Shown here: piece by piece, positions 1-5,186 of the stretch | How positions within the stretch are numbered: the stretch's first letter is position 1 | How the letters are laid out: each line of letters opens with the position of its first letter | Assembly (NCBI GenBank): GCA_023262065.1 | Contig: JALRDW010000178.1 | Location: forward strand, 1 to 5,186 | Reading direction: 5' to 3' | DNA length: 5,186 bases | DNA from: Acidimicrobiia bacterium | GTDB lineage: Bacteria > Actinomycetota > Acidimicrobiia > IMCC26256 | Made by a program: the position numbers and the translations under genes | The notes under the pieces: generated by a model | What the model was told of the DNA's origin: nothing | What the model saw: only the letters and a program-made list of their open reading frames with translations | Database searches by the model: none

Positions 1-407
1 TCCGGGTCGGGACGCCGGCGTACGAACGGCTACTGAGGACCCGCCTCGACGAGGCCCGCCGGATCCTGGCCCCAGGGCGGGGCCGCCTGCTCCTCACCCT
101 CGTGCCCTGCGTGGCGACCGCCGCGGACGACGACTCCGTGACCGCGTCGCAGTTGCGCGACCCGGCGCGGCTCGCCTGGGTCGACGGGGTGTGGCGGCGC
201 TACGCGACGGACCACCCGACCACCGTGCTCGCCGTGGACCTCGACCCGATCCTGTGTCCGGACGGTGACCCGCGCCCCGTCGGAGCCGCCGGTGCGGTGC
301 GGGACGCCGAGGGACGACTCACACCGATCGGCGCGACGGCGCTCTGGAACCACCTGGTCCGGGTGGCCGTGGACGCGATCCCCGACGGCGGCGGTCAGCG
401 CCGATGA
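1..407 (+). CDS. C-terminal part of an SGNH-like domain, probably of an AT3 acyltransferase paralogous to the next gene (5' end outside window)
   Basis: The reading frame is open from base 3 to the TGA at 405-407, giving 134 residues of a protein whose start lies upstream. It aligns without gaps to the last 119 or so residues of the next gene's product; I count about 63 of 119 identities by hand. Shared blocks include RVGxPxYxRLL, LRDPAR.AWV, VDLDPILCP (IDLDPLLCP in the neighbour) and GDPRPVG. These match the final third of the flavodoxin-like SGNH domain fused to actinobacterial OafA-type acyltransferases. The membrane acyltransferase part is not visible, so its presence is inferred from the paralogue. 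The usual DGxHFT segment near the end reads EGRLT here (fragment residues 103-107), so the catalytic histidine is absent. The stop overlaps the next start in ATGA, implying one transcript and coupled translation. It could instead be a stand-alone SGNH-like protein. Confidence 0.8.
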   Translation, partial: RVGTPAYERLLRTRLDEARRILAPGRGRLLLTLVPCVATAADDDSVTASQLRDPARLAWVDGVWRRYATDHPTTVLAVDLDPILCPDGDPRPVGAAGAVRDAEGRLTPIGATALWNHLVRVAVDAIPDGGGQRR

Positions 408-2323
408 CCGCGATCGGGACCGGCCCGGGATCGGCGCCGGCCGGGGCTGCGGTCCGACCGCTCGGTCACCATGCAGCGCTGGACGGACTGCGCGCCGTCG
501 CCGTCGTCGCCGTGATGGTGTTCCACAACGCGTGGGGCAGCGGCGCGGCGACCTGGCTCCCCGGCGGGTACCTCGGCGTCGACGTGTTTTTCGTCCTCTC
601 CGGCTTCCTCATCACGACGATCCTGCTGGCCGACCATGACCGCACCGGGACCACCATCTCGCGCCGGTTCTGGTACCGACGGACGCGCCGTCTCCTGCCC
701 GCACTGCTTCTCATGCTGCTCATCGTCGCCGCATTCGCGGTGTTCCGGGCCCCTCCGTGGGATCTGGACTCGATCCGCTGGCGAGGGATCGCGACCGCGC
801 TGTACGTCGAGAACTGGTACGCGATCCTCGAGCGACCCCGACCCGCGCCGGTGTCCCACGCATGGTCGCTGTCGATCGAGGAGCAGTGGTACATCGTCTG
901 GCCCTTCCTGCTCGGCGGCATCGTCGCCGTCGCACGCGGACGGCGACAGGTCCTGCTCGGCGCACTCGTCGTCCTCGCGCTCGTGTCGGCGATCGCCATG
1001 GGTCTCGACGCCCGGGCGGACCGCCTGGTGCGGGCCTACGAGTCGACCGTCGGGCGAGCCGGGGAACTCGTGATCGGCGGCATCCTCGCCGTCGTGGTGC
1101 GCCGCCGGCCCGTGGCGACGACCCGGCGGGGCCGTGCTACGACCGAACTCGCTGGGATCGCCGGAGCGACGTGGATCCTCTGGTGCTTCTCGGCTGCGCT
1201 CGAGAGTTCCCGGTGGATGTACTTCGGCGGCTTCTACTCGATCGCGCTCGCGAGCGCGTTCGTGATCCTCGCCGCGATCCAACCGACGAGCAGCGTCATC
1301 CGTCCGATCCTCGCCTGGAGACCGCTCACCGCCGTCGGCCTCATCTCGTACGGCCTCTACCTGTTCCACATCCCCATCTACGCGTGGATCGACCCGATCA
1401 CGACCGGACTCGGACCCCTCCCGCTCACCGCGGCGCGGCTCGCCGTCGTCGGCGCGGTCGCCGTCGCGTCCTACCACCTGCTCGAGCAACCGTTCCGACG
1501 GGGCCTGTGGACCGGGCGTGGCCACTGGTTCGCCGCGACCGGCACGATCGGCGTGATCCTGGTACTCCTCCTGGCCACGGTCGGCGGGCGACCGCAACGG
1601 CCGTGGGAGAACCAACGGGAGGCGTTCGCGAAGTACGCCGACCAGGTGCCGAACGGGACACCCCGCCTGCTCGTGGCCGGGGAGGGCGACGCGCTCTCCC
1701 TCGCAGTCGCCGACCGTGAAGGGACCGAGACCGACGGCGTGGCCATCGCCGTGGTCGCGACTCCGACCTGCTCGGTCGCCGGGAACCGGACCGTGGTCGA
1801 CGGGGTCGTCGCGCCCCCCGTCCGTTGCGATCGGTGGACCGACGCGCTGGCTGCGGGCATGGCCTACGACCCGGACCGCGTCGTGCTGATGGCGGGCACG
1901 ACCGCGCTCATCGACCACCGGGCACTCGGCGTCACCTATCGGGTCGGCGATCCCCGGTACGCGCGCCTGCTCACCCGGAACCTCGAGGCCGCGCGCCGGA
2001 CCCTCGCCGTGGAGGGTGGACCGCTCATCGTCACGACGGTGACCTGCCCAGGGTTACCGGACGGCGACACGAGTGGGATCGCGCGCGCCCTGCGGGACCC
2101 CGCGCGTCGGGCCTGGGTGAACGACGTGTGGCGCACGTGGGCCGCGGCCCACCCGGACGAGGTGCGTCTCATCGATCTCGATCCGCTGTTGTGTCCGGGC
2201 GGCGACCCACGACCGGTCGGTCCCGGCGGCGCGTTGCGCGCGTCCAACGGTGCCCTGACCCGTGCCGGACTCGACGCCCTGCGTTCGTGGCTCGTGACGC
2301 GGTCCGGGCTCGCCTCCGGCTGA
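404..2323 (+). CDS. OafA/YrhL-type AT3 membrane acyltransferase with C-terminal degenerate SGNH-like domain
   Basis: This 639-residue integral membrane protein is predicted to move acyl, often acetyl, groups onto envelope polymers such as surface glycans; the real substrate is unknown. Residues 20-390 form the acyltransferase-3 domain. R30 and H41 make the family's R-x10-H motif in LDGLRAVAVVAVMVFH. Other family marks are GYLGVDVFFVLSGFLIT (55-71), an Arg-rich loop RRFWYRRTRRLLPA (87-100), SHAWSLSIEEQWYIVWP (151-167), SYGLYLFHIP (315-324) and EQPFRR (361-366). I see about ten hydrophobic spans, the last near 376-392. Residues 415-639 resemble an extracellular SGNH domain with Cys at 456, 475, 548 and 597, but the expected GDS reads GEG (426-428) and the DGxH segment reads NGA-LT (615-619). 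The oxyacyl-hydrolase site therefore looks lost. The ATG overlaps the upstream stop; no strong ribosome binding site is visible, which fits coupled translation. The start gives a normal short N-terminal tail before the first helix. Confidence 0.92.
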   Translation: MTAIGTGPGSAPAGAAVRPLGHHAALDGLRAVAVVAVMVFHNAWGSGAATWLPGGYLGVDVFFVLSGFLITTILLADHDRTGTTISRRFWYRRTRRLLPALLLMLLIVAAFAVFRAPPWDLDSIRWRGIATALYVENWYAILERPRPAPVSHAWSLSIEEQWYIVWPFLLGGIVAVARGRRQVLLGALVVLALVSAIAMGLDARADRLVRAYESTVGRAGELVIGGILAVVVRRRPVATTRRGRATTELAGIAGATWILWCFSAALESSRWMYFGGFYSIALASAFVILAAIQPTSSVIRPILAWRPLTAVGLISYGLYLFHIPIYAWIDPITTGLGPLPLTAARLAVVGAVAVASYHLLEQPFRRGLWTGRGHWFAATGTIGVILVLLLATVGGRPQRPWENQREAFAKYADQVPNGTPRLLVAGEGDALSLAVADREGTETDGVAIAVVATPTCSVAGNRTVVDGVVAPPVRCDRWTDALAAGMAYDPDRVVLMAGTTALIDHRALGVTYRVGDPRYARLLTRNLEAARRTLAVEGGPLIVTTVTCPGLPDGDTSGIARALRDPARRAWVNDVWRTWAAAHPDEVRLIDLDPLLCPGGDPRPVGPGGALRASNGALTRAGLDALRSWLVTRSGLASG

Positions 2324-2330
2324 ACCGGGG
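2314..2330 (+). terminator. Weak hairpin over the acyltransferase stop codon, possible terminator
   Basis: Bases 2314-2319 (CCTCCG reading on to G) can pair with 2325-2330 (CCGGGG) in a six-pair stem including one G-U, around a five-base loop that contains most of the TGA stop. It sits at the end of the acyltransferase pair and before the next gene's start. There is no following T run, so intrinsic termination is doubtful, and short GC stems are common by chance in DNA this GC-rich. Confidence 0.2.
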
Positions 2331-2348
2331 TACCGGGACTCGCCCGTG

Positions 2349-2364
2349 TGGCAGCATCCTGCGC
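2349..2364 (+). promoter_or_regulatory. Candidate -10 element for a leaderless dioxygenase transcript
   Basis: TG at 2349-2350, one base, then CAGCAT at 2352-2357 resembles an extended -10 (TGn-TANNNT) with C in the first position. Seven bases separate it from the ATG at 2365, so transcription would begin at or next to the start codon. No purine-rich ribosome binding site precedes the ATG, consistent with a leaderless message. No clear -35 is visible 16-18 bases upstream. Confidence 0.4.
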
Positions 2365-3315
2365 ATGGAGCTGGTGCCGACCGTCGACATCTCGGACCCC
2401 AGCGCGACCTCGCTCGCCGCACTGGACACCGCGTGCCGGGACCACGGTTTCTTCCTGCTCACCGGCCACGGGATCGACGCGGTCATCGAGGAGACCTGGG
2501 TCTGGACCCGACGGTTCTTCGACGCCGACCGGTCGGTGCGGACCGCGGTCGTGCGCTCGGAGGACAACCCGCTCGGCTACTACGACCGTGAGCTCACGAA
2601 GCGCCGGCGCGACCACAAGGAGGTGTTCGACCTCATCGATCCGACCGTCGCCGCACTCGACGCACGGAACCGCTGGCCCGAGGCCCTCCCCGGACTCCGG
2701 GACGCGATGGTCCGTCACTTCGATGCGTGCAGCGAACTTGCGGTGCGCACGCTCGCCCTGGTCCACGACGCGCTGGGCCTGGCGGCCGCCGAGCGCGCAT
2801 CGAGCGCGTGCGACCGGCACACGAGCACCCTGCGGCTCAACCACTACACCGTCGGGGACCCGGTGCCGACGGATGAACGCGTCGGCCTCGCGGACCTCGG
2901 GTCCAGCGCGCTCGGGCACCACACCGATCCCGGGGTCCTCACCCTCCTGCTGCAGGACGACACCGGCGGCCTGCAGGCGGAGGCGGCCGACGGCACGTGG
3001 ATCGATGTCCCACCGCGGCCCGGCACCGTGGTGGTGAACCTCGGGGACTGCATGCAGGCCTGGAGCAATGACCGGTACCGGGCCGCCGTCCACCGCGTGC
3101 TGCCGATGTCGACGTCGCGGCGCTTCTCGATCCCGTACTTCTCCAACCCGCACCGTGACGCGATCGTCGAGCCGATCCCGGCCCTCAGCACCGACGGCGC
3201 GCGGTACCGCCCATTCCCGTGGCGCGACTTCATGGCGGCCCGGGCCTACGACAACTTCACCGACCTCGGTGCCGACGACACCCAGGTGACCGACTTCCGG
3301 ATCGAGGCTCGGTGA
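2365..3315 (+). CDS. Isopenicillin N synthase-like 2-oxoglutarate/Fe(II)-dependent oxygenase
   Basis: This 316-residue soluble enzyme belongs to the IPNS-like non-heme iron oxygenases, which use Fe(II), O2 and usually 2-oxoglutarate to hydroxylate, desaturate or cyclise small molecules. The N-terminal DIOX_N-type region begins at VPTVDIS (4-10) and includes CRDHGFFLLTGHGID (24-38). The catalytic barrel carries the iron triad H186, D188 (in LGHHTDPG) and H243 (in AAVHRVLP), and the co-substrate-binding RxS at R253 and S255. LRLNHY (156-161), LLLQDDTGGLQ (194-204) and VVNLGD (223-228) are also family hallmarks. Length is close to normal and no key residue is missing, so it should be active; the substrate cannot be told from sequence. 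The frame stays open upstream to about 1825, but the ATG at 2365 gives the expected N-terminus and avoids overlapping the acyltransferase. The stop overlaps the next gene's GTG, so the two are probably co-translated. Plant-type names such as ethylene-forming enzyme are not supported. Confidence 0.93.
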   Translation: MELVPTVDISDPSATSLAALDTACRDHGFFLLTGHGIDAVIEETWVWTRRFFDADRSVRTAVVRSEDNPLGYYDRELTKRRRDHKEVFDLIDPTVAALDARNRWPEALPGLRDAMVRHFDACSELAVRTLALVHDALGLAAAERASSACDRHTSTLRLNHYTVGDPVPTDERVGLADLGSSALGHHTDPGVLTLLLQDDTGGLQAEAADGTWIDVPPRPGTVVVNLGDCMQAWSNDRYRAAVHRVLPMSTSRRFSIPYFSNPHRDAIVEPIPALSTDGARYRPFPWRDFMAARAYDNFTDLGADDTQVTDFRIEAR

Positions 3316-3983
3316 CCGCCCCGACCGCCCCGGCCGAACGCCACACCCTGCGGGGTGGCGTGCTCATGCTCGTCATCATCGTCGTGCAGGCGCTCGACGC
3401 CGTCCTCGACGCCCGGATCGACCGGTTCACGACCGAGGACGGCCGGGCCTTCCGCGACGCGGCGAACCTCGCCGCCGACCTTGCGGCCATCGCCTGCCTC
3501 GTCCTCCTCGTGGTGCTCGGCGTGCTCGTGCTCCGCCGCCGTCGGCCCTTCACCCGGGAGGACACGCCGCACTGGGTCGTCGGGACGATGGTCGCCTTCC
3601 TCGCGGGCGCGTCCGTGAACGTGCTGATGAACATCGCGACCCTCGTCGTGTCGCCGTCCCTCGAGGGCGCGAGTCAACCCGAGCTCATCGGCGACCTCGC
3701 CCTGCTGTTCGCGTCGACGACGCTCATCTTCTCGCTCTGGTACCAGCTCGCCGACGTGTACCTGCCCGGGGGTGCGTTCGAGTTCCCGCCGAACGCCGCG
3801 CATCCGGAGCAGGCACCCCGGTGGTTCGACTACCTGAGCCTGAGCTTCTACACGAACTCGACGTTCGGGCCGACGCTCGAGAGCGTCAAGACCCGGCCGG
3901 CGAAGGCGCTCATGATGGTGCAGACCTCGCTGTCGCTCATCGTGCTCGTGGTGCTCATCGCCCGCATCATCCGCGGCATCTGA
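3312..3983 (+). CDS. Multi-pass membrane protein with channel-like C-terminal pore segment, function unknown
   Basis: This 223-residue protein starts at a GTG that overlaps the dioxygenase TGA (GTGA, 3312-3315); GAGG at 3304-3307 could serve as a closely spaced ribosome binding site. Hydrophobic spans lie at about 14-32, 48-74, 88-113, 126-147 and 199-221. Between the last two is a short amphipathic segment, WFDYLSLSFYTNSTFGPT (171-188), followed by PAKALMMVQ and a final helix ending LIARII. That order (turret, pore-helix-like segment, TxG-like turn, last helix) resembles the two-helix pore module of ion channels. It also recalls uncharacterised bacterial membrane proteins with a 'FSPTD...AKxLMxxQ...ARAV' ending, which I know only from memory. 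The filter is not the potassium signature TVGYG; it reads STFGPT. Conduction is therefore unproven. No signal peptide or soluble domain is seen. The overlap suggests expression with the oxygenase, but a shared task is speculation. Confidence 0.8.
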   Translation: MTAPTAPAERHTLRGGVLMLVIIVVQALDAVLDARIDRFTTEDGRAFRDAANLAADLAAIACLVLLVVLGVLVLRRRRPFTREDTPHWVVGTMVAFLAGASVNVLMNIATLVVSPSLEGASQPELIGDLALLFASTTLIFSLWYQLADVYLPGGAFEFPPNAAHPEQAPRWFDYLSLSFYTNSTFGPTLESVKTRPAKALMMVQTSLSLIVLVVLIARIIRGI

Positions 3984-3984
3984 G

Positions 3985-4006
3985 CGGCCACCACCCCGGG
4001 GGGCCG
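3985..4006 (+). terminator. Weak GC hairpin after the membrane protein gene, possible terminator
   Basis: CGGCC at 3985-3989 can pair with GGCCG at 4002-4006 around a twelve-base loop, starting two bases after the stop codon. It lies in the 53-base gap ahead of the SRPBCC gene's candidate promoter, a sensible place for a terminator. The stem is short and no T run follows, so support is weak. Confidence 0.2.
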
Positions 4007-4023
4007 TCGGTCCGGCGCTGGGG

Positions 4024-4036
4024 TAGGTTGCCCCGC
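4024..4036 (+). promoter_or_regulatory. Candidate -10 box for a leaderless SRPBCC gene transcript
   Basis: TAGGTT at 4024-4029 matches the actinobacterial -10 pattern TANNNT and is followed by exactly seven bases before the ATG at 4037, so the expected transcription start falls on or beside the initiation codon. No ribosome binding site precedes the ATG, which agrees with a leaderless message. No good -35 hexamer is seen around 4000-4006. The arrangement matches that before the dioxygenase start. Confidence 0.5.
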
Positions 4037-4495
4037 ATGTCGATGAGCGGATCCGTCACCGTCCACATGCGCGCGAACCCGGAGGCGATCTGGGACCTCG
4101 TCGCCGACGTCACCAGGATCGGGGAGTTCAGCCCCGAGACCTTCGAGGCCGAGTGGCTGGAGGGCGCCACCGGCCCTGCGGTGGGCGCGAAGTTCCGCGG
4201 CCACGTGAAGCGCAACGGCGTCGGACCCGTCTACTGGGCACCCTGCGAGGTGACGGAGTGCGAGCCGGGACGGGTGTTCGCGTTCGCCGTCGGCACCGCC
4301 GATCGTCCGATGAACTCGTGGCGGTACGAGATCAGCCCGACGGATGACGGGGCGGACGTCACGGAGTCGTTCGCGCTCCCCGACAACCCGATGACCCGGG
4401 TCTACTGGCTGCTGCTCGGTCGGGCCCGCGGCCGCACGAACGAGCGCGGCATGCGTCAGACCCTCGAGCGCATCAGGGCCGTCGTCGAGGGGTAG
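4037..4495 (+). CDS. SRPBCC-fold protein (polyketide cyclase/START-like)
   Basis: This 152-residue soluble protein has the pattern of the SRPBCC superfamily, in the polyketide_cyc2-like branch: SVTVHMRANPEAIWDLVADVTRIGEFSPE at the N-terminus (quoted parts span residues 6-34), then WLEGATGPAVGAKFRGH (40-56), a central strand pair around CEVTECEPGRVFAFAV (70-85), SWRYEISPTDDGADVTES (94-111) and a long C-terminal helix GMRQTLERIRAVVEG (138-152). Such proteins form a helix-grip pocket that binds hydrophobic ligands; some are enzymes and many have no known ligand. Nothing here identifies the ligand. The first ATG is chosen because a -10-like box sits seven bases upstream; a second ATG two codons later (4043) is an alternative. 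The frame is open upstream but that extension would run back into the membrane protein gene and has no family match. The 3' end overlaps the convergent HD gene by 23 bases. Confidence 0.9.
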   Translation: MSMSGSVTVHMRANPEAIWDLVADVTRIGEFSPETFEAEWLEGATGPAVGAKFRGHVKRNGVGPVYWAPCEVTECEPGRVFAFAVGTADRPMNSWRYEISPTDDGADVTESFALPDNPMTRVYWLLLGRARGRTNERGMRQTLERIRAVVEG

Positions 4496-5186
4496 GCCGC
4501 TCGGGCGCCGGCCCGACCGTCGGGGCCGCATCGGCCTCGGCCGCGCACCACGCCTCGTAGAGACCCGCCAGGGGCGGACCGCTCGTCCCCGCCTCGACCT
4601 CGACCACCCACGAGTCGACGAGGGCGACGAGATCCGCGACGAGCCCGCCCGTATCGACCTCCCGCTGCGCGAGCTCCTCGACGACCCTCCGGTAGTACCA
4701 GAGCTGCCCGTCACGACCGCTGCCACCGTCGAACACGCGGAACGCTTGATCCCCGTGCCTGGCGAAGTCGTCGCGCGTGCTCGTCGCGTTCGCGAACTTG
4801 TCCGCGGCACAGACCAGCACCGCCGGGTCCGGCGCGTCCGCGATGTGGCGCACGTACCGCACCTTGCGGGGCCACCACCGTTCCTTGTCGGCGGGTTCGC
4901 GCACCCACGAGTCGGTGCACGCGTCGACGATGTCGGCGACCAACTCGCCGAAACGCTCCTCGATCTCAGGCAGCCGCTCCGCCCCGCCCTTGTCCTCGAC
5001 GACATCGTGGAGCAGCCCGGCGATGATCTGGTCCTCGTCGCCGCCGTACCGATCCACGATCTCGGCGACGGAGTACAGGTGCGCGGTGTAGGGGCGTCGG
5101 CCGTCACCCTTCGACGTGTCTCCCGCGAAGAGGACCTCGATCCATTCGATGGCGTCGTCGATGCGAGCGCTGTGGCCGCGCCTCGG
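4473..5186 (-). CDS. HD-domain phosphohydrolase-like protein, related to the (p)ppGpp hydrolase HD fold (N-terminus outside window)
   Basis: The minus-strand frame is open from the right edge to the TGA at 4475-4473, giving 237 visible residues; no start codon occurs before the conserved region, so a short N-terminal part is missing. The pattern is that of metal-dependent HD hydrolases of the RelA/SpoT/MESH1 type: GRRPYTAHLYSVAEIV (H36 of the visible part), IIAGLLHDVVEDKGG (H60-D61), then LPEIEERFGELVADIVDACT (72-91), and CAADKFANA (126-134) supplying D129 and N133 like the ADRxxN of SpoT. All four metal-binding positions are present, so hydrolase activity is plausible. No synthetase, TGS or ACT domain is visible; the tail (217-237) is Ala/Pro/Arg-rich and probably disordered. 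Starting at the internal GTG at 5057 would remove the first metal-binding histidine, so that start is rejected. A nucleotide other than (p)ppGpp may be the substrate. The gene converges on and overlaps the SRPBCC gene. Confidence 0.88.
   Translation of the reverse strand, partial: PRRGHSARIDDAIEWIEVLFAGDTSKGDGRRPYTAHLYSVAEIVDRYGGDEDQIIAGLLHDVVEDKGGAERLPEIEERFGELVADIVDACTDSWVREPADKERWWPRKVRYVRHIADAPDPAVLVCAADKFANATSTRDDFARHGDQAFRVFDGGSGRDGQLWYYRRVVEELAQREVDTGGLVADLVALVDSWVVEVEAGTSGPPLAGLYEAWCAAEADAAPTVGPAPERPTPRRRP
4501..4516. repeat. Perfect six-base inverted repeat inside the convergent gene ends
   Basis: TCGGGC (4501-4506) and GCCCGA (4511-4516) are perfect complements around a four-base loop, five bases beyond the SRPBCC stop and within the last codons of the minus-strand HD gene. 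It could help end transcription from the plus strand. A competing stem, CCCGA with TCGGG (4512-4524), overlaps it. Neither has a T run, so a terminator role is only a possibility. Confidence 0.3.

Noticed and set aside
395..1918. Long open frame on the minus strand (507 codons) opposite the acyltransferase
   Set aside because: Its translation is rich in Arg, Gly, Asp and Glu with no domain pattern, and it lies opposite a gene with clear family motifs; it is an effect of GC-rich codon use.
1825..2364. Upstream in-frame extension of the dioxygenase
   Set aside because: It overlaps the acyltransferase coding frame, has unnatural composition and has no counterpart in the oxygenase family; the ATG at 2365 fits the family N-terminus.
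1936..3153. Minus-strand open frame of 405 codons opposite the acyltransferase end and the dioxygenase
   Set aside because: It spans two well-supported genes and the space between them, and has low-complexity composition with no recognisable domain.
3994..4001. CCCCGGGG palindrome in the gap before the SRPBCC gene
   Set aside because: It has no loop and such runs are expected by chance at this GC content; no operator can be claimed.
3821..4036. Upstream in-frame extension of the SRPBCC protein
   Set aside because: It overlaps the membrane protein gene and adds sequence unrelated to the fold; the ATG at 4037 has a promoter-like box in front of it.
4473..5057. HD gene starting at the internal GTG at 5057
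   Set aside because: The conserved YTAH segment with the first metal-binding histidine lies upstream in the same open frame, so the gene runs past the right edge.
3848..5107. Minus-strand open frame of 419 codons over the SRPBCC and HD genes
   Set aside because: The other frame carries the complete HD motif series and this one translates to Arg/Ser/Thr-rich sequence.

Overview
The window is very GC-rich, and its coding frames show the strong G/C bias at third codon positions typical of actinobacteria. Two starts (2365 and 4037) have a -10-like hexamer seven bases upstream and no ribosome binding site, which suggests leaderless transcription. Gene content and style would fit Microbacteriaceae, for example a Curtobacterium-like organism. 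That placement is an impression, not a demonstrated assignment.

Layout. Bases 1-407 hold the 3' end of a gene whose protein tail aligns without gaps to the tail of the next gene. Bases 404-2323 hold a complete OafA-type membrane acyltransferase (AT3) with a C-terminal SGNH-like extracellular domain. The two genes overlap in ATGA and look like a tandem duplicate pair. After 41 noncoding bases comes a non-heme iron dioxygenase of the isopenicillin N synthase-like family (2365-3315). It overlaps in GTGA with a small multi-pass membrane protein that has a channel-like C-terminal segment (3312-3983). After 53 noncoding bases comes an SRPBCC-fold protein (4037-4495). On the minus strand, an HD-domain phosphohydrolase-like gene (4473 to the right edge, 5' end missing) converges on the SRPBCC gene and overlaps it by 23 bases.

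How the genes work together. The acyltransferase pair probably modifies a cell-surface glycan or other envelope polymer. The dioxygenase and membrane protein are probably translationally coupled, but no shared pathway can be read from the sequence. The SRPBCC and HD genes look like independent neighbours. No mobile element, CRISPR array, tRNA or rRNA was seen, and gene spacing is tight throughout.

The most notable observation is that the SGNH-like domain of the complete acyltransferase lacks the usual catalytic serine and the C-terminal Asp-x-x-His, and its partial paralogue lacks the same histidine. This points to a pair of acyltransferases with inactive or repurposed SGNH domains. Otherwise the window looks like ordinary actinobacterial chromosome.
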